The translations under genes and the position numbers were made by a program. A stretch of 27,009 bases of DNA from CAZAQB01 sp964487155. Lineage in GTDB: Bacteria > Pseudomonadota > Gammaproteobacteria > Nitrococcales > Nitrococcaceae. The stretch is taken from positions 1 to 27,009 of the forward strand of contig CAZAQB010000033.1 in assembly GCA_964487155.1 (NCBI GenBank), read 5' to 3'. Within the stretch, counting starts at the first letter, position 1, and every line of letters starts with the position of its first letter. Below the pieces are notes generated by a model. That model had not been told where the DNA came from. It saw nothing but the letters and a program-made list of their open reading frames with translations, and searched no databases. This document shows positions 1 through 6,914 of this stretch, piece after piece.

Positions 1-7
1 CGCGTAG

Positions 8-32
8 GCCGGATAAGCGAAGCGCATCCGGC
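8..32. repeat. REP-like palindrome
   Basis: Arms GCCGGAT and ATCCGGC enclose an 11-nt centre that contains AAGCGAAGCGC. This is the layout of intergenic REP/BIME palindromes found in many gammaproteobacteria. A second palindrome with a related core follows at 125-151. Both lie downstream of the minus-strand gene at 193-879 and could end its transcript or protect its 3' end; that role is inference. Confidence 0.55.
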
Positions 33-124
33 GTTCTCGGCTGGGGCAGCCTAGGGGTACAACGGTGGCTTTGCCGAGGCCTTAAGCGTACTCAGTACCT
101 TGTACTCAGTCCTGCATGGCAGTT

Positions 125-151
125 GGTGGATTACGCTTCGCTCTATCCACC
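125..151. repeat. REP-like palindrome
   Basis: Arms GGTGGAT and ATCCACC enclose TACGCTTCGCTCT. The core ACGCTTCGCT resembles the reverse complement of the core in the 8-32 palindrome, so the two look like an oppositely oriented REP pair about 100 bp apart. Its position just past the stop of the minus-strand gene at 193 fits a 3'-end hairpin. An 8-bp direct repeat, TACTCAGT, at 89-96 and 103-110 lies between the two palindromes. Confidence 0.55.
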
Positions 152-192
152 CTGCGCGTCCCAGCGTACGCGCCATTGCCAGGCGCGGCGGC

Positions 193-879
193 CTAACGGG
201 CCACCGGCAGGCCCATCATGCTGAGCCAGCGCGCGAGGGTGGAGTTGGCCTCGTCCATGGCGACGATGGCCTGCTTCCAGTCGCCGCGGTCCGCCAGGTC
301 ATGGGCATCTTCCTTGAGGGAGAGCGCCTTGCGGCGGGCCTTGGCGATGGCGTCGCCCATGGAGCCGGGGGGCGGGCGCTCCGCCAGCACTTTCTGCATC
401 AGCCGGGCGTAGGTGTCGAAGCGCTCCGCCTCGAAGCGGTACTCGTCGGCGGCGGTGCGGAACTCGCGGCTGTAGACCACGGTTTCCTGGTTGCGGGTTT
501 CGGTGAGGGCCTGGATCACCAGGCCGCGGGCCTCCTGGAGCAGTTTGCGGGCCGCGCTGTGGTCGCCGGTCTCGCTGTGCCGGCCAGCGGCAGCCAGCAG
601 CTCGTCCACCTTCACCAGGGTGTCGGCGGCGCGGTCTGCGGGCAGGGCCTGCCGGTAACCCTCGATCTCGGCGCGCAGAGTCTGGTTATCGCCGGCCAGC
701 CCCGCGTCACCCTCGGCAGCGGCTACCTGCAGCGCCGGTGCGGGCTCCGCTGCCAGGAGCCGGGGTAGGCCCGCCTCCTGCAGTAGCGCCAGCGCTCCGG
801 CAGCCCAGGCCAGCGCCAATAACGGCCACCGGCGCACGGGCATGCCGGGCGTTGTCCGGTCGAGGACCTCGCTGGTCAT
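193..879 (-). CDS. Exported helical protein of unknown function
   Basis: I do not recognise the family. The chosen ATG at 877-879 gives 228 residues; an ATG at 841-843 is equally possible and would place MPVRRWPLLALAWAAGALAL at the N-terminus, which looks like a signal peptide or membrane anchor followed by LLAAEP. The rest is rich in Ala, Glu, Arg and Leu and should be mostly alpha-helical, with stretches such as VKVDELLAAAGRHSETGDHS and RFDTYARLMQKVL. No catalytic motif or cysteine pair is visible in the mature part. Neither candidate start has a strong Shine-Dalgarno sequence. The gene follows the hemerythrin gene on the same strand after about 100 bp, so co-transcription is possible. A periplasmic or membrane-anchored helical-bundle protein is a structural guess only. 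That the frame is real is supported by its length and biased composition. Confidence 0.6.
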   Translation of the reverse strand: MTSEVLDRTTPGMPVRRWPLLALAWAAGALALLQEAGLPRLLAAEPAPALQVAAAEGDAGLAGDNQTLRAEIEGYRQALPADRAADTLVKVDELLAAAGRHSETGDHSAARKLLQEARGLVIQALTETRNQETVVYSREFRTAADEYRFEAERFDTYARLMQKVLAERPPPGSMGDAIAKARRKALSLKEDAHDLADRGDWKQAIVAMDEANSTLARWLSMMGLPVAR

Positions 880-978
880 GGATTGCCTGGCAACGACAGC
901 ATCCGGCACCACTGGGGATCGCAGCTGAAACCGGCCGCCATTGTGACCGAACTCGATGCACGCCACACCCGAAGTCCG

Positions 979-1518
979 TCAGCCGCTCAGCCGGCGGTAG
1001 AGAGACCGGAAGCGCTCCCGGGTGATGTCGCGCACCCCGGAGGCGCCGCCGCTGGCGAGGGTCGAGCGGATCTCGGCCCAGTCCTCCTCGGTGAGGGTCT
1101 TCTCCGCCAGGGGCAGAAACTCCCGCTCCTCCCTTTCCATATGTTCGCGCTGGGCCAGCACGTACTCGCGGATGCGCCGTTCCAGGTCGGCGCGGTCCAC
1201 CATGACGTCGTCGGTGACGTCCTCCACGGTCTCGGCAACCGCCAGACCCAGCCGGCGAAGGGTTTCGTGCTCGCCCTCCAGGCCACTTACCAGGTCTGCG
1301 GCCCGGCGGCGCCGGCGGCGCAGCCGTCGATACACCAGATCCTCCTTGGTGTGGTGAAAAAGGTCTGAGTACTCGGTGAGATAGAAGGCGGCGTCCAGCA
1401 GGATCTCGTAATCCACCTGCTCGCCGCGCTGCATCCTTTCGAGTTCCTGCTCCACGATGTCCAGCACGCGGGCGATGGCCACGTGCTCATCCCGGATGTC
1501 GTCGATCACATCGACCAT
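979..1518 (-). CDS. Hemerythrin HHE-domain protein
   Basis: A 179-residue protein with the hemerythrin/HHE cation-binding fold, which normally holds a di-iron site that binds O2 or NO or serves in iron and redox sensing. Expected ligands are visible: H12 in DEHVAI, H55/H56 and E59 in FHHTKED, H84 in EGEHETL, and H126 with E130 in REHMEREE. A basic run of eight or more arginines lies at about residues 64-72. The start at 1516-1518 is preceded by GGGGGAGAGC, a good ribosome binding site, so I reject the upstream in-frame start at 1590. There is no signal peptide, so the protein is probably cytoplasmic. Three short dyads lie upstream (1580-1631) and suggest a regulated promoter, perhaps one responding to oxygen or nitric oxide; that is inference. 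The downstream neighbour is an unrecognised exported protein. Confidence 0.85.
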   Translation of the reverse strand: MVDVIDDIRDEHVAIARVLDIVEQELERMQRGEQVDYEILLDAAFYLTEYSDLFHHTKEDLVYRRLRRRRRRAADLVSGLEGEHETLRRLGLAVAETVEDVTDDVMVDRADLERRIREYVLAQREHMEREEREFLPLAEKTLTEEDWAEIRSTLASGGASGVRDITRERFRSLYRRLSG

Positions 1519-1579
1519 GCTCTCCCCCTGGCTCCTGCGGCGTGGCGCGCCGCCGGTCTGCCGCCGGCTGGCCGGGCGT

Positions 1580-1631
1580 CTTGCCCTCAAGGCGCGCCCA
1601 CTTAATCATTTTTAAGGTCTTGTGCCACAAG
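1580..1631 (-). promoter_or_regulatory. Stacked dyads upstream of hemerythrin gene
   Basis: Three dyads lie in the 173-bp gap upstream of the hemerythrin start. They are CTTGTGCCACAAG at 1619-1631 (perfect 6+1+6), CTTAA-N6-TTAAG at 1601-1616, and CTTG-N4-CAAG at 1580-1591. This is also the only A/T-rich patch nearby. On the minus strand TTGTGG followed about 17 nt later by TGATTA could be a weak -35/-10 pair overlapping the first two dyads. The regulator is unknown: the 13-bp dyad has CRP/FNR-like TGTG/CACA ends but shorter spacing than those families use. Confidence 0.4.
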
Positions 1632-1691
1632 TCTAGCCGGGAACGCTGCCCGGCAGCAGCCCCGCTGCGTTCGCTGGGGCGGGCGGACCGG

Positions 1692-4600
1692 TCAGTCGCC
1701 GACCGCCTCCTGGCGCAGCACATGGTCCAGCCACTGGGCGGTGAGCCGGTCGGAGAGGCGGTTCTGCTGCTGGCGGGCCGCCAGGTTGTCGATATCGATC
1801 CAGGACAGCGGCTGGTCCTGACCCGCGCAGCTGAAAACGGGCCGGGTGCGCCGGCCGGTCTCGGGGTCCAGCTGCCACTGCAGGCACTGGGCACAGACCC
1901 CCTTCAGCATGCACTGCATGGGGCTGCCCACGGTGCCGAAGGCGTCGGCGCCCGGCGCCAGCAGGCCCGCCAGGTCGCCGGCCAGGGCCTGCTGGAAGCC
2001 CCGCAGCAGGCCGGTGCCGCCCATCACCATGACCCGGTCCACTTCGGCAAGGGGGATGCCGTGGCCTACCCGGGTCAGCTCGCCGGTGCCGTAACGGCGC
2101 ACCAGGTCCACCATGTCGGTGGCCACCACGCTGAGGTCCTGCGGCCGGCGGGCCGCGATGCGGGGCTCGGCGGCGGTGCACCAGATGACCTGGTCGGCGC
2201 CGGCCTCCAGTTCCTGCTGGTGATCCACGTCGCCGGCGGCGCCGAAGGCGGCCACGTAGATCACCCGGTTGCCGGCGGCCCGCAGGGCGGGCCCGATGTC
2301 CAGCATCACCGCTGCCCCCCAGCGCCCGGCCACCACCAGGATGGTCTTGCCCCGTGGCATGTCGGTGGGGGCGCCGGTGGGTCCCATCAGCACCAGCGGA
2401 TCGCCGGGCTGCAGCCGGCCCACCAGCCGCGGCCCGGCACCCCACTGCAGCACCAGCAGCCGGATCCGGTCGCCGTCGACGCCGGTGCCGCTGACCGTGA
2501 GCAGGGGAATCTGCAGCCGGGTGCCTTCCACCAGCGGGCTGGTGGACTCGAAGGTCTGCAGCCGGAAGAACTGGCCCGGCCGGAAGTTGCGGGCCGCCAG
2601 CGGCGCCTCGACCCACAGCTCTACCATGGCCGGGTTGTCCCGCCTCACGTCCACGACCCGGGCGTTGAACAGGTGGTCGGTGCCGGCCAGGAACTCCCGG
2701 TGGCTCTGCTGGCGGGCGGGTGCCCGATGCGCCAGGCTGGCGCTGACCTGGGGGTAGCTGCGGCTCGCCGAGGCGATGGCCTTCACCACGCTGCCGTGGA
2801 AGGCAGGGTGGGTATCCCCCAGGAAGCTCACCCGCTGGTCGCCCTGCCGGTAGGAGGTGAAGGGGCCGAACTCCTCCGACTTGCAGTGCTCGGCGACGTC
2901 CACCGGCTGCAGGCCCTCGGGGTGGTCCACGTGGGGCAGGAAGTGATTGCCCTCCAGCTCGAAGCTGCCGTGGTGTTCCCGTTCGTAGATGGTGTTGGGC
3001 ACGGTGCCCGCCGCCACGAAGACGGCCCGGGCGGGCAGGGTGACCTCCTCGCGGGTGGCGAGCCAGCGGCCCTGCTCGCAGCGCATCACCCGGCAGACCA
3101 GCTCCTTGACGTGGTCCTGGTCGTCCAGCACCGCGTGCAGGGGCTCCAGGCCTTCGGCGTAGTAGAGGCCCTCCTCGGTGGCCTTCAGCACCTCTTCATG
3201 ATTGCGGATGTAGGCCGGAGACGCGTTAAGGCCCTTGCGGTAGGCCACCGTGACGCCGCCCCACTGCCGCAGCAGGGGGGCGAAGTCGGGGGCCTCGCCG
3301 GCCGCGGCGGCCCGCTGGCGCTCGGCGCGCACCGCCCGGCCGTGGGCCAGGAACTCCTCCAGGGTGGCGGCGTCCTCCGGGGGCAGCCCGGCGGTCAGCG
3401 CTTCACCCCGGCCCGCCGCGGCGAGCGTTTCGTAGCGGTGCAGGACTTTCTCCACCTGCTTGACGTAGTACGCCTGCACCTCGGTGGCGGTGTCGATGCC
3501 GGTGAGCCCGCCGCCGATCACCACCGCCGGCAGCCGCACCTGCAGGGTAGCGAGGCTGGAGGCCTTGGCGGCGCCGGTGAGCTGCAGGGCCATCAGGAAG
3601 TCGCTGGCCTGGCGCATGCCCCGGGCGAGGCTGTTGCCCATGGGGATCACCCGGGGCAGTCCGGCGCCAGTGGCGATGCAGACGTGGTCGAAGCCCAGTT
3701 CCCAGGCATCGTCCAGGGTGACGGTGCCGCCCAGGCGGGCGCCGCCGTAGGCCCGGAAATTGTGGCGCCGGGCCAGGGTCAGGTAGATGAGCTTGAGGAA
3801 GTTCTTGTCCCAGCGCACCGTGATGCCGTACTCGGCGACACCGCCGAAGCCGAGCAGGATGCGCTCGTCGAGGGGTTCCTCCAGATCCTGCCAGCGGGCC
3901 ACGGGCGCCTCCCGCAGTTCCCGGGGCAGGGGCTCGATCTTGAGCCCGTCGATGCCCACCACCGCGCAGCCCTCCATGCTCAGGTGGTGGGCCATGGTGA
4001 AGCCCGCCGGGCCCAGGCCCGCCACCAGCACCCGGCGGCCGTTGTCCGGGCTCTGCAGGTACTGGCGAGGGCGCAGCGGGTTCCAGCGGGTCAGCAGGTG
4101 ATAGATCTCGACGCCCCAGGGCAGGTCCAGCACGTCCGTAAGGGTACGGGTCTCGATCTGGGGGATGTCGACCGGATCCTGCTTCTGGTAGATGCAGGCC
4201 TTCATGCAGTCGTTGCAGATGCGGTGGCCGGTGGCGGGAATCATGGGGTTGTCGGCCATGGCCATGGCTAGCGCCGCGATGGCGTGGCCGTCCCGGCGCA
4301 GCAGGTGCATCTCGGAGATCTTCTCCTCCAGGGGGCAGCCGGTCAGCGTCACGCCCAGGGGGTCGGTTTTGAAGCCGAGCTCCGGCGCGGACTTCTTCTC
4401 GGGGAAGCCCTTGGAGCAGAAATCGCCGTCGTGGTCGTGGCAGTAGACGCAGTAGTGCACCTGGCCCTGAACGTGGCGCTGATCCATGCGGGTGTCGGTC
4501 AGCGTGAAGCCGTCCCGCCGGCGCCAGCGCGATGGCGCGGCCTGGAGCCGGGCGATGCCGTCGGCGTCCGATCGCTGCAGGGGCACCAGCCGGGCGTGGT

Positions 4601-5225
4601 CCACCTTTTCGGGGAGCTGAAAGCTCGCCCAGCCCCGTACCGCGGCGGCAGCCTCGGGGTCGTTGCGCAGGTGGCGGCACCAGGCGGTGAGGCGCTCCAG
4701 GGACTCGGCGTTGGCTTGTTCGTCCGCCAGCAGATCCCGGGCGTATTCCGCGACCGCCCGTTCCCGGTCCGGAGCGTTGCGCCCGGAGATGGCCTGGTCA
4801 AGCCAGCGGTCCAGTTCGGCGAATTCCGGCTCCGGGCCCTTCGCCCGGCGCCGTGCCCGCTTCTGGACAATCTCGCGCTTGAACAGGAACACCGGGTCCT
4901 CGGCGAGGAGGGCGGCGTTCAGTTCCGCCAGGGCTGCGCCAATGCCGAAGGCCTCCGCGACGAACCCCTCCAGATGCGGTCCCAGCGCTATGAGCAACTC
5001 GCTGGTGGCCAGCGCCGGCAGCGGCTCCCGGCGCTCCCGGAAGTCGCGCAGGCGAGCGGCCAGATCAGGGTTAGCCCGCGCCAGCGCTTCCAGGAAGGCG
5101 GCATCCAGCCGCGCCAGTCCCTCCGGCGTCTGCAACGCGGCGAAACTGAGGCCATGGCGGGCGAGGGTGGTATCCAGATCGTTGGCTTGCACGGGAATCA
5201 GGTGGCTCCGGGCTGGAAGGGGCAA
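1692..5225 (-). CDS. Fused GltD-like/PyrK-like Fe-S flavoprotein oxidoreductase
   Basis: A 1177-residue multi-domain redox enzyme, probably cytoplasmic. Residues 1-230 are an unassigned helical region. Cysteines at 259, 262, 270, 297 and 337, 340, 344 (RICNDCMKAC) resemble the Fe-S region ahead of GltD/NfnB flavoproteins. GLGPAG at 403-408 is the FAD site and GGGLTG at 571-576 the pyridine-nucleotide site. From about 850 a ferredoxin-reductase module begins (FRPGQFFRLQ near 881-890; nucleotide part GPTGAPTDMP...GRWGAAVML near 948-975). It ends with C1105, C1111, C1114 and C1133, matching a PyrK/NfnA-type [2Fe-2S] site but with C-x5-C in place of the usual C-x4-C. The whole looks like NfnB plus NfnA joined in one chain. 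Electron transfer between NAD(P)H and a ferredoxin or other acceptor is inferred, not shown. The longest frame begins with TTG at 5223-5225; a GTG at residue 12 is an alternative, and neither has a strong Shine-Dalgarno. Confidence 0.85.
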   Translation of the reverse strand: MPLPARSHLIPVQANDLDTTLARHGLSFAALQTPEGLARLDAAFLEALARANPDLAARLRDFRERREPLPALATSELLIALGPHLEGFVAEAFGIGAALAELNAALLAEDPVFLFKREIVQKRARRRAKGPEPEFAELDRWLDQAISGRNAPDRERAVAEYARDLLADEQANAESLERLTAWCRHLRNDPEAAAAVRGWASFQLPEKVDHARLVPLQRSDADGIARLQAAPSRWRRRDGFTLTDTRMDQRHVQGQVHYCVYCHDHDGDFCSKGFPEKKSAPELGFKTDPLGVTLTGCPLEEKISEMHLLRRDGHAIAALAMAMADNPMIPATGHRICNDCMKACIYQKQDPVDIPQIETRTLTDVLDLPWGVEIYHLLTRWNPLRPRQYLQSPDNGRRVLVAGLGPAGFTMAHHLSMEGCAVVGIDGLKIEPLPRELREAPVARWQDLEEPLDERILLGFGGVAEYGITVRWDKNFLKLIYLTLARRHNFRAYGGARLGGTVTLDDAWELGFDHVCIATGAGLPRVIPMGNSLARGMRQASDFLMALQLTGAAKASSLATLQVRLPAVVIGGGLTGIDTATEVQAYYVKQVEKVLHRYETLAAAGRGEALTAGLPPEDAATLEEFLAHGRAVRAERQRAAAAGEAPDFAPLLRQWGGVTVAYRKGLNASPAYIRNHEEVLKATEEGLYYAEGLEPLHAVLDDQDHVKELVCRVMRCEQGRWLATREEVTLPARAVFVAAGTVPNTIYEREHHGSFELEGNHFLPHVDHPEGLQPVDVAEHCKSEEFGPFTSYRQGDQRVSFLGDTHPAFHGSVVKAIASASRSYPQVSASLAHRAPARQQSHREFLAGTDHLFNARVVDVRRDNPAMVELWVEAPLAARNFRPGQFFRLQTFESTSPLVEGTRLQIPLLTVSGTGVDGDRIRLLVLQWGAGPRLVGRLQPGDPLVLMGPTGAPTDMPRGKTILVVAGRWGAAVMLDIGPALRAAGNRVIYVAAFGAAGDVDHQQELEAGADQVIWCTAAEPRIAARRPQDLSVVATDMVDLVRRYGTGELTRVGHGIPLAEVDRVMVMGGTGLLRGFQQALAGDLAGLLAPGADAFGTVGSPMQCMLKGVCAQCLQWQLDPETGRRTRPVFSCAGQDQPLSWIDIDNLAARQQQNRLSDRLTAQWLDHVLRQEAVGD

Positions 5226-5287
5226 GGTCGCACATGGTCCGGCGCCGGGCCCACGGGATCAAGTCACCGCCAGAGCGGTTTTGGAGG

Positions 5288-5538
5288 TAGCCGCGAGATG
5301 GACGCGAAATGGACGCCAATGGGGTGATTCAGCCACAGATGAACACTGATGAACACGCATAGGGCTTTGTGGCGGGCGTTGCCGGGCGGGCTCGGCTGAA
5401 TAACGGCTTGCCAGTGTGCCGTCGCCCTCGGACCCTGGCGCCAGACCTCTTCCTACGATCTGTGTTGATCCGTGTTCATCTGTGGCTCAAGACAGACGTC
5501 CAGCCACTCGCGTGCATTTCGCGTGCATCTCGCGGCTA
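5288..5538. repeat. Nested inverted-repeat element, copy 1 (~250 bp)
   Basis: The outer arms at 5289-5316 and 5510-5537 are inverted copies that match at 26 of 28 positions and begin with AGCCGCGAGATG. The inner arms at 5331-5360 and 5458-5487 match at 26 of 30 positions and begin with AGCCACAGATGAACAC. A 97-bp centre starts with AGGGCTTTGTGGC. A second copy with the same plan lies at 6660-6912, on the other side of the DUF457 gene. The element fills most of the gap between the oxidoreductase start and the DUF457 start. No open frame inside it looks real. It is a dispersed intergenic repeat or a non-autonomous mobile element. Confidence 0.75.
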
Positions 5539-5630
5539 ACACTCTCCCCTGCACGGAACTCGGTACCGGGCCCGGCGTTCCCTTATGCTGAGGGCTACGG
5601 CCGGCACGACGGCGATGAGGTAACCCTGCC

Positions 5631-6662
5631 TTGGACTCCCTGACCCAGCTTGCCCTGGGCGCCGCGGTGGGTGGCGCCGTGATGGGCCGCCGCGCGGGCT
5701 GCCGGGCGGTGGCCTGGGGGGCGGTGTGCGGTACCCTGCCGGACCTGGACGTGTTCGTGCCGCTGGGAAGCGCGGTGGCGGATTTCACCTACCACCGCAG
5801 CGCCAGCCACTCGCTGTTCGTGCTGGCGGCCCTGACGCCCTTGCTGGTGTGGCTGATCCGGCGCATGCATCCGGACACCCGGGGGCATCTCTGGGGCTGG
5901 AGCGCCCTGGTGTACCTGTGTTTCCTCACCCATGTGCTGCTGGACTGCCTCACCGTCTACGGCACCCAGATCTTCTGGCCGCTGTCCAGCTACCCGGTGT
6001 CCGGTTCGGTGGTGTTCATCATCGACCCGGCCTACACCCTGGCGTTGCTGGTGGGGCTGGGCGTCGCCCTGGCCCGGGGCCTGCGGTCGGCGCGGGGCTA
6101 CCGGGCCAACGCCATCGGCCTGGCGCTGTCCACCGCCTACCTGGCCTGGGCCGGCGCGGCGAAGCTCCACGTGGAGTCGGTGGCCCGGGCGTCCCTGGCC
6201 GCCCAGGGCGTGGCCGAGGAGCGGCTGCTCACCACGCCGGCGCCGTTCAACACCCTGCTCTGGCGGGTGGTGGCGGTGGCCGATGGCCGCTACCTGGAGG
6301 GCTACTACTCGCTGCTGGACGACGACGCCCACATCGACTTCGTTGCCCATGACCAGGGCGGCCAGCTGCTGGCCGGGCTTTCGGACCACTGGCCGGTGCA
6401 GCGCCTGAAGTGGTTCACCCACGGCTTCTGGGCCGCCCACCGGGAAGGCGATTCCATCGTCATCTCCGACCTGCGCATGGGCATCGAACCGGCCTATGCC
6501 TTCCGCTTCCAGGTGGGGGAGGTGGTCAACCCCCATGCGCGGCCGGTGCCCGACCGGCGCGTGCCCAGCGAACGCCTGGCCTCCGCCCTGCGCTGGCTGT
6601 GGCAGCGCATCTGGACCGAGCAGCCCAGCGCGCCGGTGCCCTGGGGCGGCCAGAGCAGTTAG
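5631..6662 (+). CDS. DUF457 (YdjM/YbcI-type) membrane protein, predicted metal-dependent hydrolase
   Basis: A 343-residue membrane protein of the family annotated as inner-membrane metal-dependent hydrolase (YdjM/YbcI, DUF457). The family signature is present: PDLD at 37-40, H55 and H60 in YHRSASHSL, and H101, D105, T108 and G111 in THVLLDCLTVYG. Hydrophobic segments lie at about 10-35, 60-77, 88-104, 127-147 and 159-172, followed by a soluble C-terminal part of about 170 residues. The start is TTG at 5631, supported by GAGG ten bases upstream. The biochemical substrate of the family is not known. The gene is bracketed by two copies of a ~250-bp nested inverted repeat, and the downstream copy begins at its stop codon. 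It converges on mutS. Confidence 0.82.
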   Translation: MDSLTQLALGAAVGGAVMGRRAGCRAVAWGAVCGTLPDLDVFVPLGSAVADFTYHRSASHSLFVLAALTPLLVWLIRRMHPDTRGHLWGWSALVYLCFLTHVLLDCLTVYGTQIFWPLSSYPVSGSVVFIIDPAYTLALLVGLGVALARGLRSARGYRANAIGLALSTAYLAWAGAAKLHVESVARASLAAQGVAEERLLTTPAPFNTLLWRVVAVADGRYLEGYYSLLDDDAHIDFVAHDQGGQLLAGLSDHWPVQRLKWFTHGFWAAHREGDSIVISDLRMGIEPAYAFRFQVGEVVNPHARPVPDRRVPSERLASALRWLWQRIWTEQPSAPVPWGGQSS

Positions 6663-6912
6663 CCGCGCAATGGACGCGAATGGCTGGAAGGCGGGTTTAA
6701 GCCGCAGATGGACGCCGATGAACGCAGATAGGGTTTTGTGGCAGTGGGCGGCCCGCTCCTCGGGCCGATTGGGCGGTGGGGAGCGCCGCCGAGACTCGAT
6801 CAGCCGACGCGTTGGGACACAGCCATAAACAGGCTCCACCATCTGTGTTCATCGGCGTCCATCTGCGGCTAACCTGCTCCATCCGGGTCTATTTGGCATC
6901 CATTTCGCGGCT
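6660..6912. repeat. Nested inverted-repeat element, copy 2 (~250 bp)
   Basis: The inner arms at 6700-6729 and 6841-6870 are inverted copies that differ at one of 30 positions and begin with AGCCGCAGATGGACGCCGAT. The outer arms begin AGCCGCG at 6661 and end CGCGGCT at 6912, with about 17 of 20 matching positions. The 111-bp centre begins AGGGTTTTGTGGC, nearly the same as in the copy at 5288-5538. The left end overlaps the DUF457 stop codon (TAG 6660-6662) and the right end stops three bases short of the mutS stop, so the element fills the whole convergent gap. A bidirectional termination role is possible. Confidence 0.78.
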
Positions 6913-6914
6913 GC

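Noticed and set aside
1542..4271. 909-codon open frame on the plus strand
   Set aside because: It is antisense to the flavoprotein gene at 1692-5225, whose domains are clear. Long antisense frames are common in such GC-rich DNA, and this one is Gly/His/Ala/Val-rich without a domain.
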